64,000 bases of DNA, from assembly GCF_005938385.1 (NCBI RefSeq), contig NZ_VCRA01000008.1:186001-250000 (forward strand), given 5' to 3'. Numbering within the stretch: the first letter of the stretch is position 1; every line of letters begins with the position of its first letter. The notes under the pieces are model-generated. The model saw nothing but the letters and a program-made list of their open reading frames with translations. It did not search any database and was not told the origin of the DNA. This stretch comes from Paenibacillus mesophilus (lineage in GTDB: Bacteria; Bacillota; Bacilli; Paenibacillales; NBRC-103111). The position numbers and the translations under genes were made by a program. Positions 50,455 through 59,093 of this stretch are shown here, piece after piece.

Positions 50455-52257
50455 TTACGTATATGCAGTAGGGGCTTCTTGCATAATTGCATACATCGAG
50501 TCCAGCACTTGTACGGCTTGGTGTTCCAGCTCTTTGATCGAACGCAGCAAACGGACCGCATCTTCCGCAGCGGCCGGTTCGTTTGGATCGCCTCCCCTGA
50601 CGCTGATATCTACGAGGAACGGAAACATCGAGCATAATCGGTCAAACGGTTCGCGCATGCATGAGTATAACGAAGCGGCAACCCGCGCCATCTCCGCTAC
50701 CGATTCACTTCCGATAAAGCCTCCGAGCGCTCCGCCTCCCACCTCTTCAAAAAATTGAGCGGCATATCGCCGGGCATCCGAAATAAGAAAGACATTATAC
50801 GAGTTGCTGATTGGCTCGACACGGCCGCCTTGCAGCGCATCGATCCAGACGTCATACCCCGCCAGACCGTTCATGCATTGTTCGGCGTAATGCTCCTGCT
50901 CGCGGTAGTGGCGAAGAGCGGTCTCTATCGTGTTGCGAAGCATAATTCGATTGTCCATTCTCACGGACGATTGGACCGAAAGCACGAATAGCATACCTAA
51001 AGTTCCTCGGCTGAGGTGATCGTACGGAACCGTATCGTTCCCGTAGACCGTGGAACAATCTCCTGCAATAAACTGGCGGTTCTCATCATCATACCCGTAT
51101 ATCAGCGCAAACTCCGGAAAGAACAAATCCCATACCATCACCGGATCCCCGCTGTCAACCGAATGATGCACGAAATCAAGTGCGCGAGGCATAAGGTCGG
51201 ACAGCTGCCGCTTCAGACGTGCCTCCGCTGTTTTCTCTTCCTCGTCCATCAATTGGAAGTTGGCATCCGCGGTTAACGGACGACTCTGATCGGATACATA
51301 GGACGCCCGATATCCGACTGCCTCCAGACTACGGGAAATCACAGGTCCAAAGTCGAACATAGTCGGTCCCGCGATGCCCACAGTCTCACGGACGATATTG
51401 ATACGAAACGCGAATCCGGTTAATCCCATCACCATCGATAACTTCAGAGGTTTATCCGTATATTCCAGCAGTCCGCATATGGCTGCCGCAGCTGTTGTCC
51501 ATGTAGCCGGACTCTTCAGCACTTCAGGCTTCCGTAGCACTTTCACTTTCATAACACCCATTTCCTTTCGCGAACGAATGTATTGGTCAACGACTACGCG
51601 AATATGCTCCTGTGCGAGTTTCTTCCGGGAACGGGACAAAATTTGATATACATTGGCAGTGGAGAGTCGGAACATCCGACCGATCTCTGCCGGAGACAAC
51701 TGCTCGAACAAGAACGATTCGAATACTTGCCGTTCCTTCTTGGACAAGCATAACAGGATGGTAGTCATCGTTTCGAATATTTCCCTACGGACGAGCTGCT
51801 GCGCCGGATCTGAACCGGTCTGATCCGGTTGATTATACCTCGCCGCTACTCGCCCAAGAATATAATCCAGATTCCCCCAATCAGCCGCTTCCCTGCCAGC
51901 TTGCGATCGATCAGCCAACTCCGAGAAACTACTTTCCTTAACGGACGGTCCTCGACTGATCCTGTTGTAGGCTTGATTACGCACGATCCGCTGGATCCAA
52001 GGTGCGAAGCGGCTAGTATCCGCAAGCGACCCTAGGCGAGTAAAAGCACGTAACAGCGCATCCTGCACCACGTCCTCTGCAGCAAAACGTTCCTTCGTAA
52101 TCGACCGGGCGTAGCCGAACATTTCGTCCCGATGACGGCGCACAAGTTCGCCGAAGGCCGATCGGTCGCCTTCTTTGGCCAGACGAACAAGCTGATCGTC
52201 TTGCTCCGACTCATATTCGAACCGCTCCCCCCGTTCCCGTTGATTCCCTTCTTTCAT
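50455..52257 (-). CDS. ECF-type sigma factor fused to a BtrH-like C-terminal domain
   Basis: The 600-residue protein begins with an ECF sigma factor: region 2 (about 20-105; FGELVRRHRDEMFGYARSI, AEDVVQDALLRAFTRL, APWIQRIVRNQAYNRISR) and region 4 (about 165-220; LSKKERQVFESFL, LSPAEIGRMFRLSTANVYQI). The remaining 370 residues start with a C-G-L-L and MGLTGFAFRINI stretch that recalls the BtrH_N/peptidase-C39-like family, with FIAGDCSTVYG and later a helical tail. The C-terminal part may sense a ligand or hydrolyse it. ATG at 52257 has GAGG seven bases upstream; an earlier ATG at 52332 lacks a ribosome site. No anti-sigma gene is adjacent. Confidence 0.75.
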   Translation of the reverse strand: MKEGNQRERGERFEYESEQDDQLVRLAKEGDRSAFGELVRRHRDEMFGYARSITKERFAAEDVVQDALLRAFTRLGSLADTSRFAPWIQRIVRNQAYNRISRGPSVKESSFSELADRSQAGREAADWGNLDYILGRVAARYNQPDQTGSDPAQQLVRREIFETMTTILLCLSKKERQVFESFLFEQLSPAEIGRMFRLSTANVYQILSRSRKKLAQEHIRVVVDQYIRSRKEMGVMKVKVLRKPEVLKSPATWTTAAAAICGLLEYTDKPLKLSMVMGLTGFAFRINIVRETVGIAGPTMFDFGPVISRSLEAVGYRASYVSDQSRPLTADANFQLMDEEEKTAEARLKRQLSDLMPRALDFVHHSVDSGDPVMVWDLFFPEFALIYGYDDENRQFIAGDCSTVYGNDTVPYDHLSRGTLGMLFVLSVQSSVRMDNRIMLRNTIETALRHYREQEHYAEQCMNGLAGYDVWIDALQGGRVEPISNSYNVFLISDARRYAAQFFEEVGGGALGGFIGSESVAEMARVAASLYSCMREPFDRLCSMFPFLVDISVRGGDPNEPAAAEDAVRLLRSIKELEHQAVQVLDSMYAIMQEAPTAYT

Positions 52258-52418
52258 CGAAACACCTCGCGAATAATGTTGACCTGTTACACGGACACAA
52301 AAGGCGAGCACAATCTGACAAATTCTAAACAATCATTTTTATTTGTACGATAATACATTTCGCTTTCTCGATACAATTCCTCTTCTCATCGGCTACTGAT
52401 ATGAATTTTATCCCATAA

Positions 52419-52450
52419 AAAGAAAAAGCCGCAGCATATGCGACCTTTAA
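52419..52450 (-). terminator. Terminator of the M20-CapA-ceramidase operon
   Basis: GTCGCA/TGCGGC is followed on the minus strand by TTTTTCTTTTT. It is nearly the same hairpin as those at 8651 and 13273. Confidence 0.75.
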
Positions 52451-52491
52451 AGGGCTAATGTTCTGTTATCCGATACCCGCACTTCCCCTAA

Positions 52492-53802
52492 TTATGAAGT
52501 TCGTCCGTGAAGCTCGTTCAGCAGATCCAGCGCCGCGAGGACGAATAAGTTTCCGGCTTCTTCGGCGAATTTGATTCCCGTCGGCTCATAGCCGCCCCGG
52601 TCGTATGAAGCCGGTGTGCAAACATAGCCGTTGCCGGAGCCATTGGCCAGCTCGTTGATGATCGTATACGCATAGGGCGATTTTTCTTTGATCTCCAGGC
52701 CGAATTCGACGAACATTTCTGCAGGAAGCGCCACGACGGCCAGATCGCCGATCGCGGAAACTTGAATTTCATACTCCCGCGAAGATAGCGGCTCGCCGAT
52801 GGAATGCAGTCTTTGCTCGGCCCGCATTTGTTCCATCGCTTGCTTGCTGCTTAGCTTATCGTTCGGTATGCCTTTCAATGCCGCCAACATGTTTTCTGCC
52901 CATTCGATTTCATGCTTTCTTAACGCCCGCTCCGATACGTTTACTAAACGGCTCGCAACAAATAATTGAACGTCACTACAAGCCGCTTTCGTCTTATCGC
53001 GCACCTTGGATATTTCCAGTCCCAGTATGTTGCCCATTCGAATCCGATGCGGAATGACCTTCGGGTCGTGGCGGCCCTGGACATCGATATGGTTGATGTT
53101 CCCGCAAGCCCCCTGGAAGAACAGGCTGACGACCGATTCGCCGTATAGCCGCTTGATCGTCCGGCTGATGTAAGCCGGGTAGTCGCCGCTGTACTCCGTT
53201 CCGCTCACGCAATCGGTGTGAACGGCATAATTGCTGACGATACCAAGCGGCTCCCCCTGCGCGTTATCGATGCGGACGACGAGCACCTCCGGGTCGATCG
53301 GTCCTTCCGGCCGGTCGATATTCGGGTTCAAGATGCCCGGGTTCGTCTGGACCGTGCCGTCCTTCATGAAGAAGCGGCGATTGAAGGCGACGCTGTCCTC
53401 GCTTCCCCGCCCGCAACCGATCCTCGCTTCTTCCCGTCTGCCGTAAGCAAGTACGGCGGCATCCGCCGCCTTCGCCTCCAGTGTCGGGTAGAAGCTTAAC
53501 GCAGCCGCATCGGTAGGCCGGGGCGGACCGGTATGCGTATGCGTGCAGGATATCATCACCTGTTCGGGCGGAATTCCGGTATATTCTTGTACCCGATTGC
53601 GAATTCTCTCGCAGGAATCGAGATCGAGCGAAATGATATCGAGTACGATAAAGGCAAGAACAGCTTCACCCGATTCGATCACCATCGCTTTGGCGAACAG
53701 TTCGTCCTTCGAACCCGTTGCCGGCCGCGGTTTGGGGCCGTAGCCCGGAATTTGCATCCCGAGCGGCGGTGTAATATTCACTTCCGCCAGTCCGATCTTC
53801 AT
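52492..53802 (-). CDS. Neutral/alkaline ceramidase-like N-terminal-domain protein
   Basis: The 436-residue protein starts MKIGLAEVNITPPLGMQIPG and has CTHTHTGPP near residue 92 and FFQGACGNINHIDVQG near 235, the zinc-site motifs of neutral ceramidase N-terminal domains. It lacks a signal peptide and the C-terminal Ig domain of true ceramidases. This short form is often found among carbohydrate or amide catabolism genes in Paenibacillus. An amidase or esterase reaction is likely. AGGAGGG precedes ATG at 53802. Last gene of a three-gene operon. Confidence 0.78.
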   Translation of the reverse strand: MKIGLAEVNITPPLGMQIPGYGPKPRPATGSKDELFAKAMVIESGEAVLAFIVLDIISLDLDSCERIRNRVQEYTGIPPEQVMISCTHTHTGPPRPTDAAALSFYPTLEAKAADAAVLAYGRREEARIGCGRGSEDSVAFNRRFFMKDGTVQTNPGILNPNIDRPEGPIDPEVLVVRIDNAQGEPLGIVSNYAVHTDCVSGTEYSGDYPAYISRTIKRLYGESVVSLFFQGACGNINHIDVQGRHDPKVIPHRIRMGNILGLEISKVRDKTKAACSDVQLFVASRLVNVSERALRKHEIEWAENMLAALKGIPNDKLSSKQAMEQMRAEQRLHSIGEPLSSREYEIQVSAIGDLAVVALPAEMFVEFGLEIKEKSPYAYTIINELANGSGNGYVCTPASYDRGGYEPTGIKFAEEAGNLFVLAALDLLNELHGRTS

Positions 53803-53849
53803 TGCAATCCCTCCTAGAGTTGATATGTCCTTTGCGATCGTTCCGCCAT

Positions 53850-55142
53850 TTAACAGGCTTTCCAACAAGCTTTCGCACCTTCGATGACGAGCTCGGTGCC
53901 GAGCTCCTTGCTCAAAGCTTGCAGCTTGAATAATACACTCCTGTCATCCGTCAGCTGCGGCCAGCCCCTGCGGTATCGGGGAGCTCCGTAGCCAAGAGCG
54001 ATCGGGTGAAAGTCCATCGACTTCAAATCTCCGTCTTCGAACACGAGTCCGGCTACGACGGACGACCAGACATCCGGATTGGCCCCCAACCCCCGTGTAT
54101 CGCCGGCGCTGCGGACATCCAGCGCATCGGCCGGATAGTTCGAGTAGCCGAGTCCGTACTTCTCATAAAACTCGGAGGGCAGGCGATCTACGGAATCATT
54201 TTGGAAAATGAAATTTCCCATACTGTATAAGATCGGTCTATTTTTGTACAATTCCACTCCGCGTATAATATGCGGACCGTGACCGATAACGACATGCGCT
54301 CCTTCGTCGATGCAGCTTCTCGCGAATTCCCGTAGAAAATCGGCCGGTACATCTTTTCGTCCATTCTTCATCTCGTGGGAATGGATGCTGACGATAACAT
54401 AGTCCGCTTGCCGGCGCGCATTCCCGATTGCCCCGAGTATGCGGGACAAATCGTGCGGATTCGGCTTGGTCGTCGTACCCTTGACTTCGCCGACGGCGAA
54501 GCGGTGACCGCCGAACTGCATAACATCAGGCTCGGCGACGGCGAAGCCCTCCTTGACGAGCATATTGTGCTCGTCATTGATGCCCGTTTCGTCCGCAATC
54601 GCTTTCAAATGAACCATTTGCTCTTTCGATATGCGGAACATGGCGGTAAACCGGAGAGGATTGACGCCCGGTCTGCCGCCTATATCCCCCCGCTGCTCCC
54701 CGGCCCGCCAAGATTCATGAAAGGTTGAAGTCGCCGCGATAAGCGCAGCCCTGCCCCCTTGAAACTCCAAATACTTGATGTCGTTTGCTTCCGACATGTT
54801 GCGTCCGACCCCCGCATGCACCCAATCGAACCGATCCAAGTAACGGGCCGTCGCCTCAAGTCCGCCATAAGAATAATCCAAGGTATGGTTATTCGCCCAT
54901 GCGAGCGCATTAAAGCCGTACTTGCGCAAATCTTGCAGGACGGAAGGGTCGGCGACGGCCCAAGTGCCGCCGCTTTGTGCGGCCGGGAACCCTTCCATCC
55001 GATGAACCGTAACTTCCAGGTTCGTAAACCGGATGTCCGAGCGGCCGATCCATTCAGCCAAATCGCGATACGTCTCATCGCCTGCGGGCAACCGTCTCGT
55101 AATAAAGCTGTCGCCCGTGGCGGCGATAGTCATTCGCGTCAA
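53850..55142 (-). CDS. CapA-like metallophosphatase-family protein
   Basis: The 430-residue protein has the CapA motifs: IAATGDSFITRRL, FTNLEVTVHRMEG, AWANNHTLDYSYGGLEAT, IVSIHSHEMKNGR, VIGHGPHIIRGVELYK and ILYSMGNFIFQN. There is no signal peptide. The start is most likely TTG at 55142 (GGAG nine bases upstream); ATG three codons later is the alternative. Its ribosome site overlaps the stop of the M20 gene, so they are coupled. It may hydrolyse a polyglutamate-like or phosphorylated compound together with the flanking amidohydrolases. Confidence 0.8.
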   Translation of the reverse strand: MTRMTIAATGDSFITRRLPAGDETYRDLAEWIGRSDIRFTNLEVTVHRMEGFPAAQSGGTWAVADPSVLQDLRKYGFNALAWANNHTLDYSYGGLEATARYLDRFDWVHAGVGRNMSEANDIKYLEFQGGRAALIAATSTFHESWRAGEQRGDIGGRPGVNPLRFTAMFRISKEQMVHLKAIADETGINDEHNMLVKEGFAVAEPDVMQFGGHRFAVGEVKGTTTKPNPHDLSRILGAIGNARRQADYVIVSIHSHEMKNGRKDVPADFLREFARSCIDEGAHVVIGHGPHIIRGVELYKNRPILYSMGNFIFQNDSVDRLPSEFYEKYGLGYSNYPADALDVRSAGDTRGLGANPDVWSSVVAGLVFEDGDLKSMDFHPIALGYGAPRYRRGWPQLTDDRSVLFKLQALSKELGTELVIEGAKACWKAC

Positions 55143-55148
55143 AGCCGA

Positions 55149-56486
55149 TCACTCCTTTGAATTCGTATGCATCGCGGGATCGGATACCGCCGCTCCATTC
55201 CGGCAAGCGAACACGAGACGAACGATCAGCTCGGCTGCGATTCCGAGCACCCGTTCGTCGAAATCGAATGACGATTGATGATGACCGGCGGCCAGCGGGC
55301 TGCCGAACAGCATGTAGACGCCTCGTCCTCCTTGCTCCTGTACTTTGCGCAGCATGAATGTCGCATCCTCGGATGCGCCGAAAGGAATCGAAGGCACGAA
55401 CGAGACGACCGTATCCATTCCGGCACACTCCTGTTCGATCATTGGAATAAGCGAGCGGTCTCCTTCCGCGCTTATGCCCCGGCCGACCGTTTCCCATTCG
55501 CACGAAACGCCGTACATCGACGCCGCCGATGCCAGAATACGACTCGTCTCCCGGGCCATGTATTCATTCAGCGCCTCCGTCTCGCCGCGGAGCTCCAGCT
55601 TCATGCGAGCTTCTCCGGGGATGACATTGCGTCCGGAGCCGCCCTCGAGCATCCCGACATTTACGCGGGTCGCGCCCTCGCTGTGTCTGCTGATCCCATG
55701 CAGGTGCAGAGCAGCGGTGCAGGCGGCAAGCAGCGCGTTGCTCCCGAGCTCCGGCGAGTTCCCCGCATGCGCTTCTTTGCCACGAAACATCGCATCGATT
55801 TTGGTCGTAGATAAGAAGCCGTCGACCGATGCAACGATTTCACCGAGTATCCTGCTCTTCAGGCCGATGTGCCCGCACAGAAAATAGTCCGCTCCGTCAA
55901 GCCAGCCGACCTCCACCATCGCCTTCGCCCCGCGGCACCCTTCCTCTGCCGGTTGAAACAGCAGCCTCACCTCCCCGGCAAGTTCACTACGTCGACCGGC
56001 TATCATCTCCGCCACCCCTAGCCCGATGGCGACATGGCCGTCATGACCGCAAGCGTGCATGAGACCGGACCGATTGGAGGAAAACCCCAATTGGCACGGC
56101 AAATGATCCGGCGCATCGCTCTCTCCGATCTCGACACAATCCATATCGAAGCGGAGCGCGATGACCGGTCCCGGCTTCAAGCCGCGAAGCACGCCGACGA
56201 CGGCCGTATGGCCGCCCTTCATACGTTCGAGCCAGAACGGATCGACCCCTTCCCGCAAAGCCTTCTCCTCGTGGAATCGCAGCGTTGCCGCATCGGGAAC
56301 GCCCATCCGCGCCTCCGATCTAATCGCTTGCTCGCCGGTTGCCACCTCGTAGCCAAGGGCGGAAAGCCGCGCAGCCACAAGCGACGCTGTCCGGTATTCC
56401 ATCCATCCGGGTTCCGGGTGGGCATGAATATCTCTCCGGCATGTAACCATGCCAGTCAACAAGCGGTTCCGTTCTTCGTGATTCAT
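55149..56486 (-). CDS. M20-family amidohydrolase (aminoacylase type)
   Basis: The 445-residue protein has the metal-binding MHACGHDGHVAIGLGVAEM, EEGCRGAKAM and the dimerisation-domain motif HAGNSPELGSNALLAA of the M20D aminoacylase/carboxypeptidase group. These enzymes cleave N-acyl amino acids or related amides. It is the first gene of an operon with CapA-like and ceramidase-like genes, all possible C-N or ester hydrolases. The divergent gene encodes a multidomain regulator. Confidence 0.85.
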   Translation of the reverse strand: MNHEERNRLLTGMVTCRRDIHAHPEPGWMEYRTASLVAARLSALGYEVATGEQAIRSEARMGVPDAATLRFHEEKALREGVDPFWLERMKGGHTAVVGVLRGLKPGPVIALRFDMDCVEIGESDAPDHLPCQLGFSSNRSGLMHACGHDGHVAIGLGVAEMIAGRRSELAGEVRLLFQPAEEGCRGAKAMVEVGWLDGADYFLCGHIGLKSRILGEIVASVDGFLSTTKIDAMFRGKEAHAGNSPELGSNALLAACTAALHLHGISRHSEGATRVNVGMLEGGSGRNVIPGEARMKLELRGETEALNEYMARETSRILASAASMYGVSCEWETVGRGISAEGDRSLIPMIEQECAGMDTVVSFVPSIPFGASEDATFMLRKVQEQGGRGVYMLFGSPLAAGHHQSSFDFDERVLGIAAELIVRLVFACRNGAAVSDPAMHTNSKE

Positions 56487-56622
56487 GTAACACGTTCACT
56501 TCCCAAATATTATATAAAGAACATTTCCGTATATATTCCATAAATAGGGTAACATTGCCCTCGACTTGCTGTCAATCCCTGTTTTCGCCGAAACATCGAC
56601 GCTCTCGATCGTAAAGTCGTGT

Positions 56623-56652
56623 TTGCTTTTTAGGTATTCCGCCCGTCATAAT
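56623..56652 (+). promoter_or_regulatory. Promoter of the divergent regulator gene
   Basis: TTGCTT (56623-56628) and CATAAT (56647-56652) are 18 bases apart, 41 bases before the start codon. Confidence 0.5.
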
Positions 56653-56693
56653 AGACAGCAAAAGCAATCATCTTCGGGCTTCTGGAGGAATTC

Positions 56694-58013
56694 ATGAACA
56701 TTACAATCGGCCTTGTCGGGCCGTCGGATACGGTTACGCTCGTGCAGCAGGTCGGTCGAGAATGGGAGACACGGCTCAATCTTATACCGTATGTATATGA
56801 TGACGTGGAAGATGTGGCGGATATCATTAAGGGGGGAAAAACCGGAATTGACTTATGGCTCTTTACCGGTCGCATTGCATTTGAGATCGGCCTTCCGCAT
56901 GTACCCGAGGCAAACGCCTTAATGATTCGATCCAGCGGTTCCGCCCTGATGAAAACGTTATTTGGCGCCGTTCGCGCCGGGGGGATCCCGAAGCGATTCA
57001 GTATCGATACGCTGACGGAAGCGGAAGTCGCGGAAACATTGAACGAGCTCCAATTGCACGACAGCGTTCCGGTTGTCCATCCGAAAAGCGGATACGTTCC
57101 GTCCACCGAATTGATCCATTTCCATGAGTCGCTCTTTCATTCGGGCGAGATCGACGTATGTATCACCCATCGCGGACACGTATACGAGGAGTTGCTGAAA
57201 CTCGGCATATCCGTTTACCGGATCGTTCCTACCGTTATGTCGATCCGGGAGACACTGCGTCTAGCTTCACAGCTCGGTCAGACGAATCATTTCCGGCAAT
57301 CGCAAATTGCGGCGCTTCTGCTTCAGGTTCGCAACGTGTTCAAAGAACATACAAGCTCCTATGAAATGCACCGGCTGAATTTGAAGCTTCAGGAGCTGCT
57401 GCTGCAGTTTACCGAGCATATAGCCGGAACGCTTATACCGACCGGCAGCACGACATTCAGCCTTTTTTCCACGCGCGGGGCGATTGAGCGCAACACGGAA
57501 TTCCCCCCTTTTCTGCTGTTTGAGAAAATCAGGCTGCTCACCGGCGGGTCGGTTCACTTTGGCATCGGCTATGGGCTGACAGCCTTCGGCGCGGAGCAAA
57601 ATGCCGTTCTCGCCCTGTCCCGTACGGAAAAACGCGAGGATGGCGGATTGGTCATCGCCGATGAGACCGGGGCGGTCGAGGAAATGTATCCGAACCAGCA
57701 ATCGCTCGCGTTCCATTACCATTCCGACGATCTTGAAGTGATCAACCGGTTGAAGCGGGTTGGCGTCTCCGCCGCGACTTTCAATAAAATCGTTTCCGTG
57801 CAAGCCCGGACGGGCAAACGTTCCGTTAGCGCTGCCGATCTGGCTTCTTGGCTGGACATGACGCCGCGCAATGCGAACCGATTATTGGCCGAGCTCGAGC
57901 GCGGCGGATTAGCCCGTGTTGTCGGCGAGGAAGCGCCCGCACCGAAGGGCAGGCCTCGCAAACTGTTTCGCATCGGGGTTGCGGAGGGCGAACCGTCCGA
58001 GGCCGGCAAATAA
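56694..58013 (+). CDS. Multidomain transcriptional regulator of the M20 operon
   Basis: The 439-residue protein has no family that I can name with confidence. Residues 1-190 look like a two-lobed Rossmann sensor (MNITIGLVGPSDTVTLV ... VAEANALMIRSSG-like strand-helix pattern), as in PrpR N-terminal domains. Residues 225-360 resemble a nucleotidyl-cyclase/GTP-cyclohydrolase-like domain (LFEKIRLLTGGSVHFGIGYG). The C-terminus (about 370-430) is a winged helix (SAADLASWLDMTPRNANRLL, LERGGLARVV). CTGGAGG precedes ATG. It is divergent from the M20-CapA-ceramidase operon, which it probably controls. Confidence 0.6.
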   Translation: MNITIGLVGPSDTVTLVQQVGREWETRLNLIPYVYDDVEDVADIIKGGKTGIDLWLFTGRIAFEIGLPHVPEANALMIRSSGSALMKTLFGAVRAGGIPKRFSIDTLTEAEVAETLNELQLHDSVPVVHPKSGYVPSTELIHFHESLFHSGEIDVCITHRGHVYEELLKLGISVYRIVPTVMSIRETLRLASQLGQTNHFRQSQIAALLLQVRNVFKEHTSSYEMHRLNLKLQELLLQFTEHIAGTLIPTGSTTFSLFSTRGAIERNTEFPPFLLFEKIRLLTGGSVHFGIGYGLTAFGAEQNAVLALSRTEKREDGGLVIADETGAVEEMYPNQQSLAFHYHSDDLEVINRLKRVGVSAATFNKIVSVQARTGKRSVSAADLASWLDMTPRNANRLLAELERGGLARVVGEEAPAPKGRPRKLFRIGVAEGEPSEAGK

Positions 58014-58078
58014 TTGGGATGGAGCGGACAAATTCGCGCCGGCGCAATCAAGAACGCCTTGCACCGGTGCGCGAAAGC

Positions 58079-59086
58079 TCAATTTCGGCTAGCCCGCAGC
58101 AGCTCCGGGCTGACCTGCTGCTCGATCCCGGTTTCGTGAGAACGATAGACCGCATCGACGACGGCGACGATAGACTGAGCGTATTCTCCGGATATGGAAA
58201 GCGGCTTTCTGTATTCTATGGCATCCAGCACGCTTTCCAACTGGGCGACGAACGTCTCGGTCGCCGGCGGTACGGATATCGGCTCATAAGTACCGTCCGT
58301 TCCGATCGACAGCTCCACCCTGGTGCGTATGCGCATGGAGCCGCCTGTGAACAGCAGCTCTGTCTCGTTGGCAGGCACTCCTTTGTAACCGGACAGCGAA
58401 ATATATACCGGCACTCCGGATGTCGTCTCCATGAACAGCGCGGCGCTTCCCTCCACGTCCGATGAACCGCCTGGATAAGTTAAGCTCGCCCTTACTTTGG
58501 CTATCCGGCTGTTAGTCAGCCATTGAATCCGATCGATCGAATGACTGCCCAAATTGATGACAACCCCGCCTCCCGACTTCGCTTTCTCGAGAAACCAGGC
58601 GGGACGGCTTGCCTGGAAATAGTTACCCCACCTTTTATCGTTCACCATCACCAGCTTGCCGAGCCTTCCCGATTCGATAATCAATTTCGCCTCGATATGT
58701 TCGGCAAAAAATTGCTGCATGTGTCCGACAGCCGCAACTACTTTGTTGCGATCGGCGGCATCGTTAATTTCCAAACATTCGGCGACGTTTAATGCCATCG
58801 GTTTTTCGAGCAAAATATGACACCCTTGTTCCGCGCACCAGACCGCCGCCTCCTTGTGCAAAAAATGAGGAAGCGAGATGATCACCATATCCGGCTTTTG
58901 TTCCAGCACCATCTTTTTATAGTCCGTATAAGCTTTCAAATCATATTCCGAACAAAGCCGCAGAGCCCGTTCTTCGATCAAATCGGCTATAGCTACCGGA
59001 CGGGCTCTGTTCGAGCTCCTCAGCGCCTTCAGATGGGTATGCGCAATTTGACCGGCACCAATTAAAGCTGCTGTGTAGATTTTCAT
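58079..59086 (-). CDS. Gfo/Idh/MocA-family oxidoreductase
   Basis: The 335-residue protein has the dinucleotide fold AALIGAGQIAHTHLKAL and the HILLEKPMAL strand with the catalytic EKP, as in inositol and glucose-fructose dehydrogenases. GVVINLGSHSIDRIQWL contains the substrate-binding D/H region. Such enzymes oxidise sugar or inositol hydroxyls with NAD(P). It follows a solute-binding lipoprotein gene at a distance of seven bases, so sugar capture and oxidation are encoded together. GAGGGAATC precedes ATG. Converges with the 56694 regulator. Confidence 0.87.
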   Translation of the reverse strand: MKIYTAALIGAGQIAHTHLKALRSSNRARPVAIADLIEERALRLCSEYDLKAYTDYKKMVLEQKPDMVIISLPHFLHKEAAVWCAEQGCHILLEKPMALNVAECLEINDAADRNKVVAAVGHMQQFFAEHIEAKLIIESGRLGKLVMVNDKRWGNYFQASRPAWFLEKAKSGGGVVINLGSHSIDRIQWLTNSRIAKVRASLTYPGGSSDVEGSAALFMETTSGVPVYISLSGYKGVPANETELLFTGGSMRIRTRVELSIGTDGTYEPISVPPATETFVAQLESVLDAIEYRKPLSISGEYAQSIVAVVDAVYRSHETGIEQQVSPELLRASRN

Positions 59087-59093
59087 GATTCCC

